A DNA stretch of 38,179 bases from Burkholderiales bacterium (GTDB lineage Bacteria; Pseudomonadota; Gammaproteobacteria; Burkholderiales; Burkholderiaceae_F). The stretch covers positions 1 through 38,179 of the forward strand of contig JADCGS010000043.1 of the NCBI GenBank assembly GCA_020248865.1, given 5' to 3'. Both the position numbers and the translations under genes were made by a program. The notes beneath the pieces were generated by a model. It had not been told where the DNA came from. It made no database searches and saw only the letters and a program-made list of their open reading frames with translations. Below are positions 12,182-22,500 of the stretch, one piece after another (position 1 is the first letter of the stretch; every line of letters starts with the position of its first letter).

Positions 12182-12396
12182 GGCTGCCTGTGTCGACCTC
12201 CCGCCGTTTTGAGCCCGATCCGAGCACCGCGTTGCAGGCCCGGCTCGCGGGGTTTGCGGTCATTTCAGGTGCGCCGGACGACGCCACGCCGGGCGCGGCT
12301 GAGGACACCTACGGCACGGGCGCGATGGCAGCCTGTAGCCTGACGGGCCGCCCCAGGGGCGAATTCCTAAGCGCGCAGCGCGAGGTAGTCCAATGA
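12178..12396 (+). CDS. Small ORF coupled to both ATPase genes (72 residues, unknown)
   Basis: An open frame of 72 codons exactly fills the gap between the two ATPase genes. Its ATG overlaps the stop of the first ATPase as ATGA, and its own TGA overlaps the ATG of the second ATPase as ATGA. Such 4-bp overlaps are the hallmark of translational coupling. The product ([16 protein letters not shown]...) has no hydrophobic segment, no recognised domain and a rather ordinary Ala/Arg/Pro-rich composition. It may be a real small protein, or an ORF kept only to carry ribosomes across the 211-bp gap. Chance cannot be excluded in GC-rich DNA, where open frames are common. Confidence 0.45.
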
Positions 12397-13436
12397 GCGC
12401 CGTCATGAAGCCGACGGAAACCGCGGCTGCGGCGGGCGAAACGATCGTCAAGGCGAAGGACATCGCCATGTTCTTCGACGTCTCCCCGCCGTGGCTCAAC
12501 CGCGTGCTCGAGAAGAAGGGCAAGGCCATCCTGCACGCCGTCGACGGCGTGAGCTTCGAGATCCGCCGCGGCGAGACCCTGTCGCTGGTCGGCGAGTCTG
12601 GCTGCGGCAAGAGCACCGTGGCGCGCCTGCTGGTCGGCCTGTACCGGCCCACGCGTGGCGAAGTCGAGTTCTTCGGCCGCAACCTGCGGGAGATCGACAC
12701 CGCCGCCGGTCGCGGCCTGCGCCAGAAGCTGCAGATGATCTTCCAGGACCCGTATGCCAGCCTGAATCCGCGCTGGCGCGTGGCCGACATCATCGCCGAG
12801 CCGCTGCGCGCCCATCGTGTGTGCAAGACCGACGCCGAGGCCATGCGGCGCGTCGACGAGCTGCTGACCCTGGTGCGCCTGGCGCCGGCCGACAAGGAGA
12901 AGTACCCGCACCAGTTCTCGGGCGGGCAGCGCCAGCGCCTGTCGATCGCGCGCGCGCTGGCCACGCACCCGGAGTTCCTGGTGTGCGACGAACCCACCAG
13001 CGCGCTCGACGTCTCGGTGCAGGCGCAGGTGCTCAACCTGATGAAGGACCTGCAGCGCGAGCTGGGCCTGACCTATCTTTTCATCTCGCACAACCTGGCG
13101 GTGGTGCGCCACATCTCCGACCGCGTCGGCGTCATGTACCTGGGCAAGCTGGTGGAGCTGGCGCCCAAGCCGACGCTGTTCGCCGCGCCGCGCCACCCGT
13201 ACACCCGTATGCTGCTCGACGCCATCCCCGACCTGGAGATGACCGGCCGCGCGCGCACGCCGGTGGCCGGCGAAGTGCCCAATCCGCTCAATCCGCCGTC
13301 GGGCTGCACCTTCCACCCGCGCTGCCCGCATGCCAACGAGCGCTGCCGCACCGAGGCGCCGGTCATCAAGCTGTACCGCCACGCCGCCGGTGACAGCCAG
13401 GTGGCCTGCCATGCGGTCGAGGAGGGCCGCCTGTAG
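12393..13436 (+). CDS. ABC transporter ATP-binding protein, DppF/OppF type
   Basis: Second ATPase of the importer, 347 residues. Walker A GESGCGKS follows the typical [18 protein letters not shown]. The Q-loop is [15 protein letters not shown], the signature FSGGQRQR, Walker [13 protein letters not shown] and the switch His in FISHNLAVV. The C-terminal block [14 protein letters not shown] is the oligopeptide-transporter extension shared with the first ATPase. The N-terminus is slightly extended, with [15 protein letters not shown] before the core fold, a form common for this subfamily. It starts within ATGA shared with the small ORF before it. Confidence 0.94.
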   Translation: MSAVMKPTETAAAAGETIVKAKDIAMFFDVSPPWLNRVLEKKGKAILHAVDGVSFEIRRGETLSLVGESGCGKSTVARLLVGLYRPTRGEVEFFGRNLREIDTAAGRGLRQKLQMIFQDPYASLNPRWRVADIIAEPLRAHRVCKTDAEAMRRVDELLTLVRLAPADKEKYPHQFSGGQRQRLSIARALATHPEFLVCDEPTSALDVSVQAQVLNLMKDLQRELGLTYLFISHNLAVVRHISDRVGVMYLGKLVELAPKPTLFAAPRHPYTRMLLDAIPDLEMTGRARTPVAGEVPNPLNPPSGCTFHPRCPHANERCRTEAPVIKLYRHAAGDSQVACHAVEEGRL

Positions 13437-13604
13437 CGGCGGCCACGCGGTCGGCGCGCGGCCGCCGGCGCCCGGGCCGGCGCGGTGGCGCGGGCGGGTC
13501 GGGTCGTTCGCAGGCGGATGGGTCTGCACTTCCGTCCTGCCGGCCGAACGCCCGCGTGCGGCTTGTCGCGGACGGCGCCGTCCGGGTGCTAGCCTTAGTC
13601 GCCT

Positions 13605-14660
13605 GTGATGCCCAGCGCCCTTCGTCTTCGTTCTGCCGCCCGCGGGGTGGCCGCGGCGGGGTTGCTCGCGGCCGCCGCGGGGATCGGCTACAGCATGGCC
13701 TTCGTGTCTCATTCAATGCCGCTGCCCCATGCCGTCAGCGGCGAGCGGCGCGAAATCGACTCGCCGGCCGGGCGCCTGAGCTACTACGTGGCCGGCCCGC
13801 CGGCAGCGCCGCCGCTGCTGCTGGTCCACAGCATCAATGCCGCCGCGTCGGCCTACGAGGTCAAGCCGGTGTACGAGGCCTTCAAGACGCAGCGCCGCGT
13901 CTACGCGCCCGACCTGCCCGGCTTCGGTTTTGCGGAGCGCAGCAAGCGCGACTACTCGATCCGCCTGTACGTGGAGGCGATCCACGCCGTGCTGCGCGTG
14001 ATCGAGGCCGAGCACGGACCGGCTGCCGTCGACGTGCTGGCCGTGTCCCTGGCAAGCGAGTTCGTGGCGCGCGCCGCCACCGAGGCGCCGGCGCGCTTTG
14101 CCACCCTCGCGCTGGTAACCCCGACCGGGTTTTCGAGCGCTGCACCGGCCTACGCCGGTGCGCCCGCCACCTCGCGCGAAGTGCCCGGTCTGCACGCGCT
14201 GGTCAGCGTGCCCTTGTGGGACCGCGCACTGTTCGACGCGCTCACCAGCCGCGCCAGCATCCGCTACTTCCTGCAGCGCACGTTCGGCAGCAAGGACGTG
14301 CCCGAGGACATGGTCGACTACGACTACCTGAGCACCCACCAGCCCGGCGCCCAGCACGCGCCGCTGGCGTTCCTGGCCGCGCGGCTGTTCAGTCGCGACA
14401 TCCGCAACGTCTACGAGCGGCTGACGCTGCCCGTCTGGGTGCCGCATGCCACGCGCGGCGACTTCAGGAACTTCAGTGGCGCCGACTGGGCGCGGGCCCG
14501 AGCCAACTGGCAGTTTCTTCCGCTGCCCACCGGCGCCATGCCGCACTTCGAGTTGGCCGACGAGTTCAACCGGCGCTACGCCGAGTTCCTCGCGTCGGCC
14601 CGGCAGTCCGGTGCCGCGGCTGCCGCCCCCGCCGCCCCGGCGGTGCCGGCCGGCGGCTGA
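13605..14660 (+). CDS. Alpha/beta hydrolase, predicted membrane-anchored or exported
   Basis: Predicted hydrolase of about 350 residues. Either GTG at 13605 or the next codon, ATG at 13608, could be the start. An N-terminal hydrophobic segment (residues about 12-32) suggests a membrane anchor or signal peptide. The fold is shown by LSYYVAGPPAAPPLLLVHSINA (oxyanion strand and loop), VYAPDLPGFGFAERS, and the nucleophile strand VDVLAVSLASEF, in which Ser sits in A-V-S-L-A rather than the usual G-x-S-x-G. A late His (PTGAMPHFE) is the likely catalytic base. The C-terminus is an Ala/Pro-rich tail. It lies 168 bp after the ATPase gene on the same strand and may or may not belong to that transcript. 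It ends 1 bp before the convergent cupin gene. Substrate unknown. Confidence 0.85.
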   Translation: MMPSALRLRSAARGVAAAGLLAAAAGIGYSMAFVSHSMPLPHAVSGERREIDSPAGRLSYYVAGPPAAPPLLLVHSINAAASAYEVKPVYEAFKTQRRVYAPDLPGFGFAERSKRDYSIRLYVEAIHAVLRVIEAEHGPAAVDVLAVSLASEFVARAATEAPARFATLALVTPTGFSSAAPAYAGAPATSREVPGLHALVSVPLWDRALFDALTSRASIRYFLQRTFGSKDVPEDMVDYDYLSTHQPGAQHAPLAFLAARLFSRDIRNVYERLTLPVWVPHATRGDFRNFSGADWARARANWQFLPLPTGAMPHFELADEFNRRYAEFLASARQSGAAAAAPAAPAVPAGG

Positions 14661-14661
14661 C

Positions 14662-14979
14662 TCACTCCAGCACCGGTGTTGCCTTCTGCGACGACACGAA
14701 GATCTGCGCGTCCGTCAGCGCCACCACGTCGTGCTCCTCGCCCGCCTCGGTGAACAGATAGTCGCCGGGCGCCAGTTCCACGCCGCCGATCTGCACCACG
14801 CCCGCCAGCACCACCACCTCCTCGGTGCCGTGGTGCGCATGGCGCGGGAAGCGGCTGCCGGCCGTCAGCCGCACCACCGAACTGCGGCCGCCCGCCGCGT
14901 TGTTGCGGAACAGGGCGCGTTCGATACCCTCGATGCCGGTGGCGGCAAACTCCCGCTCGGCGGCTTTCTTCAGCAGCAT
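14662..14979 (-). CDS. Cupin-domain protein
   Basis: Single-domain cupin of 105 residues. The ATG has a ggagag site 7 bases upstream on the minus strand. Cupin motif 1 is seen as FPRHAHHGTEEVVVLAGVVQIGG, with two His and one Glu as probable metal ligands. Motif 2 is LAPGDYLFTEAGEEHDVVA, with the second-motif His. The N-terminus resembles anti-sigma ChrR-type cupins and small quercetinase-like proteins. Catalytic activity and substrate cannot be told. It converges tail to tail with the alpha/beta hydrolase gene and diverges from the dehydrogenase gene at 15268. Confidence 0.85.
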   Translation of the reverse strand: MLLKKAAEREFAATGIEGIERALFRNNAAGGRSSVVRLTAGSRFPRHAHHGTEEVVVLAGVVQIGGVELAPGDYLFTEAGEEHDVVALTDAQIFVSSQKATPVLE

Positions 14980-15267
14980 GCAGTGCTCTCCGTTCTACCC
15001 GGTGCTTCCCGGTGCTCCCTTGCGTGTACCCGCGGCAGTCGCGCCCCCACCCGCACGCCTGGACATGCGGGCTGCGCGGTGCGCGGCGGCGGTCCGTGCG
15101 GCCCGGATCGGTCAAGCCCGGGCAGCCAGCCTACCGCGCCGCCGCGGGTCCGCGCCGGCGCCCGCAGCCGCGTGGCAGGGCGCGGTCCTGCGTGCAACTT
15201 CGAGTGGCGCAGGCGGCGCCTTTGCGGCAGTCTGACGCCTTGTTCCCTATCCTGGAAAGTGCAGTCG

Positions 15268-16419
15268 ATGACGCGTCTCCTGTCTTGCGCCGCCGGGCTC
15301 GCCGCCGCGCTGGCGGCTTGTGCCGCATCAGCCCAGCCGGTGGCCACCCGTGAGCACCCGGTCCGCCTGGTCACCGTCACCGAGGGCCTGGAGCGGCCCT
15401 GGGGCCTGGCCTTCCTGCCCGACGGCCGCATGCTGGTCACCGAGCGGCCGGGCCGCCTGCGCGTGGTTGGCCGGGACGGCAAGCTCGACCCCACGTCGGT
15501 AGCCGGCCTGCCGCGCGTCGACGCGCAGGGGCAGGGCGGGCTGATGGACGTGGTGCCGCACCCCGAGTACGCGAGCAACGGCTGGATCTACTGGAGCTAC
15601 GCGCAGCGCGACGCCGAGGGCCGCAACGGCACCGAGGTGGCGCGCGGCAAGCTCGCGGGTGCGGCCGGTGCCTGGCGCATGGAGCAGGTGCAGGTGGTGT
15701 TCCGCATGGCGCCGAAGAGCAGCTCCGGCCAGCACTTCGGCTCGCGCATCGTGTTCGACGCCCGGCCGGGCCAGCCGGTCGTCATGTACGTGACGCTCGG
15801 CGACCGCGGCGAGATGCAGCGGGCACAGGCGCTGGACGATCACGCCGGCAAGATCCTGCGCCTGACCGATGACGGCAAACCGGCGCCGGGCAACCCCTTC
15901 GTCAACGACCCGAAGGCGCGGCCCGAGGTGTTCTCGCTCGGCAACCGCAACGTGCAGGGCGCCGCGCTGCACCCGGCCACCGGCGTGCTGTGGGCCAGCG
16001 AGCATGGGCCGCAGGGCGGCGACGAACTCAACGTGATCAAGGCCGGCGTCAACTACGGCTGGCCCGTGATCACCTATGGCGCCAACTACGTGACCGGCTC
16101 CCGGATCGGCGAAGGCACCGCCAAGGAGGGCATGGCGCAGCCGGTCAAGCACTGGTCGCCGTCGCCGGCACTGTCGGGCATGGCGTTCTACACGGGCGAG
16201 CGCTTCGCCCGCTGGCGCGGCGACGTGCTGATGGGCGCGCTGCGTGGCCAGGGCGTGCTGCGCGTGCGGCTGGCGGGCGAGCGCGCGGTCGAGGAAGAGC
16301 TCATGCTGGCCGGCCAGGTCGGCCGCGTGCGCGACGTGCGCGTCGGTCCGGACGGGCTCGTCTACCTGCTGACCGACCTGCCCAACGGGCAACTGCTCCG
16401 GATCGAGCCGGCGCAGTGA
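15268..16419 (+). CDS. PQQ-dependent aldose-type sugar dehydrogenase (GSDH family), periplasmic
   Basis: Predicted soluble quinoprotein of 383 residues with a six-bladed propeller of the glucose/sorbosone dehydrogenase type. The family oxidises aldose sugars with pyrroloquinoline quinone in the periplasm. The ATG at 15268 opens a signal peptide (MTRLLSCAAGLAAALAACAASAQP); the longer upstream frame has no family features. Family motifs: LERPWGLAFLPDGRMLVTERPG, GLMDVVPHPEY, SSGQHFGSRI with the His expected at the cofactor site, SLGNRNVQG, and WASEHGPQGGDELN. Length matches YliI-type aldose sugar dehydrogenases. The 288-bp divergent gap to the cupin gene should hold promoters for both. Confidence 0.9.
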   Translation: MTRLLSCAAGLAAALAACAASAQPVATREHPVRLVTVTEGLERPWGLAFLPDGRMLVTERPGRLRVVGRDGKLDPTSVAGLPRVDAQGQGGLMDVVPHPEYASNGWIYWSYAQRDAEGRNGTEVARGKLAGAAGAWRMEQVQVVFRMAPKSSSGQHFGSRIVFDARPGQPVVMYVTLGDRGEMQRAQALDDHAGKILRLTDDGKPAPGNPFVNDPKARPEVFSLGNRNVQGAALHPATGVLWASEHGPQGGDELNVIKAGVNYGWPVITYGANYVTGSRIGEGTAKEGMAQPVKHWSPSPALSGMAFYTGERFARWRGDVLMGALRGQGVLRVRLAGERAVEEELMLAGQVGRVRDVRVGPDGLVYLLTDLPNGQLLRIEPAQ

Positions 16420-16473
16420 CGGCCGGGGCGATGCCGGTGACCGGCGGCGATCCCCGCGCCGGTCCCCGGCTCC

Positions 16474-17745
16474 TCACAGCAGCGGGCCGCTGCGTCGCTC
16501 GCCGCGCTCGTACACCACGTGCGCACGGCCCACCAGCAGCGGGTCGAGCGCGCCGATGGCCTCGGCATCCTTGTTCTTGTAGGGCAGCTTATGCAGCACG
16601 TAGCGCAGGGCGTTCAGGCGTGCGCGCTTCTTGCAGTCGCTCTTGATCACCGTCCAGGGCGCCTCGGCGGTGTCGGTGAAGTAGAACATCGCCTCCTTGG
16701 CCCGAGTGTAGGCCTCCCACTTGTCGAGCGAGGCCATGTCGATCGGCGACAGCTTCCACTGCTTGAGCGGATGGCGCTCGCGCTCCTTGAAGCGGCGCCG
16801 CTGCTCGGCGCGGCTCACGCTGAACCAGAACTTCACCAGGTGGGTGCCGCTGTTGGCCAGATTGCGCTCGAACTGCGGCGCCTGGCGCATGAACTCCTCG
16901 TACTCGGCCGGCGAGCAGAAGCCCATCACCTTCTCCACGCCGGCGCGGTTGTACCAGCTGCGGTCGAACAGCACGATCTCGCCGGCGGTGGGCAGGTGCT
17001 GCACGTAGCGCTGGAAATACCACTGGCCGCGCTCGACCTCGCTCGGCTTCTCCAGCGCCACCACCCGCGCGCCGCGCGGATTCAGGTGCTCCATGAAACG
17101 CTTGATGGTGCCGCCCTTGCCGGCCGCATCGCGTCCCTCGAACACGATGACCAGCTTCTGCCCGGTGGCCTTGACCCAGGCCTGCAGCTTCAGCAGTTCC
17201 ACCTGCAGCCGGTACTTCTGCCTCTCGTAGTTCTTGCGCGACAGCAGGTTGCGGTACGGATAGCCGCCCTCGCGCCAGTCCGGCGCCAGCTCCTCGTCCG
17301 GGTCCACCGGCGGCGGCGTGTCGCGCTGGCGCTGCAGCAGCGCTTCGCGCAGCGCCAGCGCGTCATCGGGCGAGGCGCCCGCCAGCAGCGCCTCGAGCGT
17401 GGCCATCAGCGTGGCCCGATCGTCGCCCGGAATGCGCGCCAGGATGTCGCGCACCGCCTCCAGCTTGGACTCCTGCGCGGCGGCTACCGCTTCCGTGGTC
17501 ACGTGCGCGGCGATGCCGCGGGCGTCCAGCCGGGGCGCAGTGTCGCCGGCCCCGGCCGGACGCGCCGCCGGGGCCTTGCCCGCGGCGGCCTTGCGTGGCG
17601 CTACCTGGCCGGCAGCGGGCTGCGCCTTGCGCGTACGGGCGCGCGCTGCCGGCGGCAGCGCGGCGGCGGAGCGCGCCTTGCGCGCGCCGCGGGGGCGGGC
17701 CTCGGCGGGTTCATCGGCTGCGGTCGGCGGGCGTCGATCGGTCAT
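16474..17745 (-). CDS. ppk2: Polyphosphate kinase 2 with Ala/Lys/Arg/Pro-rich N-terminal tail
   Basis: Polyphosphate kinase of 423 residues that moves phosphate between polyphosphate and nucleotides. The catalytic PPK2 domain begins near residue 155 (APDWREGGYPYRNLLSRKNY). It has Walker A FEGRDAAGKGGTIKRF, then VALEKPSEVERGQWYFQRY, Walker B and lid VLFDRSWYNRAGVEKVMGF, and WKLSPID. It is preceded by a low-complexity basic tail (residues about 15-75) like the C-terminal tail of histone H1 or AlgP, and then a helical segment (residues about 85-145). The start is the first ATG of the tail; a frame open further upstream belongs to the opposite reading of the flavoprotein gene. It is 35 bp downstream of that flavoprotein on the same strand and may share its transcript. 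Confidence 0.93.
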   Translation of the reverse strand: MTDRRPPTAADEPAEARPRGARKARSAAALPPAARARTRKAQPAAGQVAPRKAAAGKAPAARPAGAGDTAPRLDARGIAAHVTTEAVAAAQESKLEAVRDILARIPGDDRATLMATLEALLAGASPDDALALREALLQRQRDTPPPVDPDEELAPDWREGGYPYRNLLSRKNYERQKYRLQVELLKLQAWVKATGQKLVIVFEGRDAAGKGGTIKRFMEHLNPRGARVVALEKPSEVERGQWYFQRYVQHLPTAGEIVLFDRSWYNRAGVEKVMGFCSPAEYEEFMRQAPQFERNLANSGTHLVKFWFSVSRAEQRRRFKERERHPLKQWKLSPIDMASLDKWEAYTRAKEAMFYFTDTAEAPWTVIKSDCKKRARLNALRYVLHKLPYKNKDAEAIGALDPLLVGRAHVVYERGERRSGPLL

Positions 17746-17780
17746 GGTCGTCTCCCTCGGTTGTCGTGGTCGTAGCCGGG

Positions 17781-19343
17781 TCAGCGCAAGAGCTTCCACA
17801 CCGCCGGCTCGATGCTGGCCGCCGCCATGATCCCGCCCATCAGCGCGCCGGTGACGCCCGGCATGCACACATCCTGTCCTGCGAGGTACAGGCCGCCGAT
17901 GGGCGTGCGCGGCTTCAGCGCCAGCGACATGAAGCGCGCCGGCGTCGTGGCCAGACCGTACATCGCGCCATGCTCGGCGCCGGTGAAGGTCGCCACCGAC
18001 AGCGGGGTCGACGCCTCCACCCGCCGGATCATCGGCGCCAGCCCCGGAAAGTGGCGCTCGAACTGCGCGCGCAGGTTGCTCCGCAGGAGATCCTTGAAGG
18101 CGAGGTAGTCCTCGCTGCGCACGGCTGCCGTGCTGCCGCTCGCCATGCCGTCGGCGTCGTCGGAGCGGTCCCACTGGCCGAATACGCTCCAGTCGACCAG
18201 CGCGATCACCTCGGCGGTGTGGCGCTGCCGTGGTCCCGGCTGGTGCGCCGGATCGCGCAGCGACGGAAAGCTGACGAACAGCGCCGGCGCCTGCGTCTCC
18301 TTGAACGGGTCGCGCCAGACGCGATTGACGTCCCAGCTTTCGTAGATCCAGGTGTTGGCGGTGTCGGCGCCGTGCGCGGCGATATCGCCCTCCAGCCCGA
18401 TGTACAGCCCCACATGACCGAGCGACGGCGCGATCGCGTACGCCGCCGCCGCCCAGGCGTAGTCCACCGCAGCCGAAGGCAGCAGCCGCAGCGTGTTGTG
18501 AACGCCGGCGTCCGAGATGAGCCGGGTGCAGGCGATGGCGGCGCCGTCGCGCAGGCGCACGCCGCGCACGTGGCCGCCGTCGACGTCGATGCCCACCACC
18601 TCGGCGCCGGTGCGCACCTGCCCGTCGGCGGCCGTGATGGTCGCGCCCAGCTCCCGCGCGAAGCTGGCGCACCCGCCCACCGGATACCAGGCGCCGCCGA
18701 GGTAGTGCCCCATGACCTGCGCGTGGGCGGCAAAACTGCTCTCGCGCGGGCGGCTGCCGTAGTCGCCCCACTGGGCGCAGAGCACGGCGCGCAGGCGTTC
18801 GTCGGTCACGCACTCGCACACCACATCCCAGGTGGTGCGTTCGACCCAGCGCGCAAAGCTGCGCCGCTTGGCCCAGGCCACCGGCGCGGCGAGCAACGCC
18901 GGCGCGCTGTGCGTCATCATCAGCGCGCCCAGCGCGTGGCCGGCCTCGCTCACCGCGGCAAGGTAGCGGTCGATGCCCGCCGCCTCGTGTGGGAAGGCCG
19001 CCTTCAGCGTGCGCTCCAGCTCCTGTGCCGGCGGCGTGAACGGCAGGTTGAAATCCGGAAAGTGGATGCGGTCGTACACGCCGGCAATCGGCGCCATCTC
19101 GATGCGGCCGCCGGCCAGCTGGTCGAAGATCCGGCGGTTCGACTGCCCGGGGCCGAACTCGCCGAGGTAGTGCACGCCGACATTGAAGCGGAAGCCGTCG
19201 CGCTCGAAGGTCTGGGTCAGCCCGCCGGGCTGCCAGTGCCGCTCCAGCACCAGCACGCGGCGCCCGTGGTGCGCCAGCGCCGCCGCCGCACCCAGGCCGC
19301 CGATGCCCGAGCCGATCACCACCACGTCGAATTGCTGCGTCAT
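17781..19343 (-). CDS. FAD-dependent oxidoreductase, retinol saturase / phytoene desaturase (CrtI) family
   Basis: Flavoprotein of 520 residues. The start is the ATG giving MTQQFDVVVIGSGIGG, which puts the dinucleotide-binding motif GSGIGG at residues 11-16. An aaggg site lies upstream on the minus strand; a 22-codon longer frame lacks homology. The second FAD segment (HGRRVLVLERHWQPGGLTQTF) is followed by FNVGVHYLGEF, GGAWYPVGGCASFARELG and the C-terminal LYLAGQDVCMPGVTGALMGG, typical of retinol saturase, CrtI and CrtISO-type enzymes. These add, remove or isomerise double bonds in polyisoprenoid chains. No carotenoid genes are nearby, so the substrate is open; a lipid or quinone-like isoprenoid is possible. 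Confidence 0.9.
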   Translation of the reverse strand: MTQQFDVVVIGSGIGGLGAAAALAHHGRRVLVLERHWQPGGLTQTFERDGFRFNVGVHYLGEFGPGQSNRRIFDQLAGGRIEMAPIAGVYDRIHFPDFNLPFTPPAQELERTLKAAFPHEAAGIDRYLAAVSEAGHALGALMMTHSAPALLAAPVAWAKRRSFARWVERTTWDVVCECVTDERLRAVLCAQWGDYGSRPRESSFAAHAQVMGHYLGGAWYPVGGCASFARELGATITAADGQVRTGAEVVGIDVDGGHVRGVRLRDGAAIACTRLISDAGVHNTLRLLPSAAVDYAWAAAAYAIAPSLGHVGLYIGLEGDIAAHGADTANTWIYESWDVNRVWRDPFKETQAPALFVSFPSLRDPAHQPGPRQRHTAEVIALVDWSVFGQWDRSDDADGMASGSTAAVRSEDYLAFKDLLRSNLRAQFERHFPGLAPMIRRVEASTPLSVATFTGAEHGAMYGLATTPARFMSLALKPRTPIGGLYLAGQDVCMPGVTGALMGGIMAAASIEPAVWKLLR

Positions 19344-19581
19344 GATCGCCCCTTCTTCACAGACGCCGATCACAGCAGCGCACGCCGGACGGCGCTTGAT
19401 GGCGGTCAACCCCCTCGGATCGGGCGCCTGCCGGCGCGGCTCACCGTGTCCCGCTGCCGCGCCGGGATCGGCAGCCCGGCGCTTCGACAGCGGCAGCGCG
19501 CCGATAGACTATCGGCTGTCCTGCTGTCGTGATCACCCTTTCGCCAGCTCGCACCGGTATGCGCCCGACGCGGGCGCCGCC

Positions 19582-22500
19582 GTGGCGCCGCAGCCAGCCG
19601 CCTTGACCCGTACCCCGTCGCGCGCAGCGGTCACGCTGACCCTCCTCGGCCCTCCGCTCTGCCGGATCGGCGCGCGCCGGCTGCGCTTGACCCCTGCGCG
19701 TCCTCAGCAACTGCTCGTCTACCTCGCGCTCGCCGGTGGGCCGGTGGCGCGCAGCGCCGCCGCGGCGCTGCTTTGGCCGCAGCGGCCTGCGGCCGCCGCC
19801 GGCAGCAACCTGCGCAACCTGCTGCACCGGCTGCGCAGCCTGCCGATCGGTGCTGCCATCGAGGAGCACGAGCAGACGCTGGCGGCGGCGATCCCGAGCG
19901 ATGTCCTCGACCTGCGGGCCGCGCTGCAGCGCGGTGACGACGGCGCCGCTCTGGCGGCTGTCGGGGCGCCGCTGCTGCCGGGCTTCGAGCACAGCGCGAG
20001 CGAGCCCTTCTGCGACTGGCTGCACCGCGAGCGCGAGCAACTGCACGCCGAGCTGCGCGCCGCGTTGCTGCGCGCCGCGCCGGTGCTGCCGGCGGAGCCG
20101 CTGCTGGCGCGCGCGGAGGCGCTGCTGGCCATCGATCCGCTCGACGAGCCGCTGCAGCAGTGGCGCATGCGCGCGCTCGCGGCGCAGGGACGGCGCGGCG
20201 CCGCGCTGGCCGCCTTCAACACCCTGGCCCAGCGTCTGATGGACGAGTACGGCCTGGAGGTCGCACCGGCCACGCGCGATCTGGCTCGCACGCTCGGCCT
20301 GGGCGAGGCGTCTGCTGCAGCGGCGCCGGGCGTGCCGTCGACCGCGGCTGCCGAACCGCCTCCTGCGGTCGATCAGCACCGCGCGGATCGACGTCGGCGG
20401 GATCGGGCCGGTCCGGCAGCGGCCCCAGCCGAAGCGGACTCGTCCATCGGCCGCCCTGCGCCAGCCCTAGTCGAAGCCGGCCCCACGCGCGGCGCGCATG
20501 GCGCCGCGCGTGGGCTCCCGCTGCTGTCGGCGTCCGGCGCCGCCCCGCCGCTGGCGGCGACTACCCCGCTGATCGGGCGCGCGAGCGAGCTCGCGACCCT
20601 TGCCGCCCGGCTGCGCGAGCAGGGGCCGCGCATGCTCACCGTCACTGGTCCGGGCGGCATTGGCAAGACCGCTCTGCTGCAGGCGCTGGCGCAGCGACTG
20701 CAGGCCACGCTGGGCGCTCCGCGCCTCGAGTGGATTGCCCTGCAAGGGCAGGCCAACGCGGCGGATGCGGCCGCACTGATCGAGCGGCGGCTGGCGGCGT
20801 TGCCGCCGCAGCCCGTGCTGCTCCTGCTCGACAACTGCGAGCCCTTTCTGCGCGATGCCACGGCCGCCACAGACGAACCCGGCGCCTTACCCCCGGCGGC
20901 TAGCAACCCTCTGCGGCGCACTGTGGCGCGGTTGCTCGCCGGTTTGCCCGCGCTGCGCGTGGTTGCGACATCGCGAATCCCGCTCGGCCTGCCCGACGAG
21001 TCGGTCTTCGCGCTGCGCGGATTGCGCGGCCTCGCCGGCCGCGATGATCACGCCGGTCTTGGCCCCGCAGTCGCGCGGCAGGGTGTCCACCGCCGCCAGC
21101 GCCTGCCCCCCGCGCTCGAGCTGTTCCTGCGCGACAGCCCGGCACACCGGGGGCGCGCCCCGCACGCCGACGAATTGCCCGCGCTGGGGCGCATTGCCGC
21201 ACTGACCGGGGGGCTGCCGCTGGCGCTCAAGCTCGCCGCGCGCTGGACCAGCCTGCTGTCGTGCGAGGAGATCGCGCAGGACCTGGCCCAGCAGCTCGAC
21301 GTGCTCGGTCGCGGCGCCGGCCCCGTGCTGCCGTTTGCGGCGGTGATCGAGCGCTCCTGGGTCCTGCTGGTCGAGCCCGAGCGGCGCGCGCTGCGGTGTC
21401 TGGCCGTGATGCCCGGCAGCTTCGACCGCGCGCTCGCGCAGGCTGCCGCCGGCGCCAATCTGGCGCTGCTGGCGCAACTGGCCGACCACTCGCTGCTGGA
21501 GTGGCGCAGCCAGGACGGTCACACGCAGTACCGGTTGCACCCGCTGGTGCGTCAGTGGCTGCTGCAGCCGCCGCAGGCGCGCCCGCTCGAACAGCAGGCA
21601 GCCGGTCTGCGCGTGCTGCGCTGCCTGCAGGCACGCGCGGCTGCGCTGCCGCGCGGGCAGTTGCCGGCGCAGGCGCGCTCGCAGCTCTTCACGGAGATCG
21701 ACCGCCACGGCCCCCTCTACGCGCTGGCGGTCGAGCAGGCCGGCGCGGCGCACGACGCGGCCGCGCTGGCCGATCTGCTGCCGCCGCTGTGCGCCTACAT
21801 GGAGTATCCGCCGCACACCCTGCTCACGCCCGACCGGCAGTTGCTGCCGGCGCTGGCGGCGCTGCGCGCGGCCGTGGTTGCGCGCCGGGCGACGTCGGGC
21901 GCCGGCGTCCATGACGGCACCGACGCCGGGCCCGCCCCGCTGCAGCGTGCGCTGGCGGTGGTTGCCGCTACGACGGTGCTGCGCCTGGTGTGGGAAGACC
22001 GCTTCGACGAGGCGCGTCAGTGGATCTACACCTTGCGTGCGGACGGCCTGGCGCCGCTGCCCAACCAGGTGCTGATCGAGCGCCTGCTGTTGCTGCGCGA
22101 CGGCCGCATCGATGCCGCCATCGCCCTGTTACGCGCGCGCCGGGCCGATCCGGCATTGACCCCCAAGGAAGCCTTGCAGCTCGACGCCATACGGGGCGAA
22201 GCCGAGACCCTGCTGCCGGCGCGCCGGGCGCGCGGCATCGCGCGCCTGCAGGATGCGCTCGCCCGGCTGCGCGCCCAGCGCGCTGAACTGGGCGATTCGC
22301 GCATCCGCTTGCAATTGGTCGAAGCCCTGTGCGCGGCCGACCGCGTCGACGAGGCACTAGCCGCAGCGCGCGCCGGTGTCGCCCTGGCGCGCCGCAGCGG
22401 CCGTGGCAGCGGGTTGCAGTGGCTGATGCTGGCGACCGCGCAGCTGGCGGCCGGGGCTGCCGGAGCGGCGGCTGCTGCCGCTGCGCGCGCGCTGGCCTCA

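Noticed and set aside
17746..18819. Upstream extension of the polyphosphate kinase frame to 781 codons
   Set aside because: The added part lies within the flavoprotein gene in another frame and has no family resemblance; the ATG at 17745 fits the tail start.
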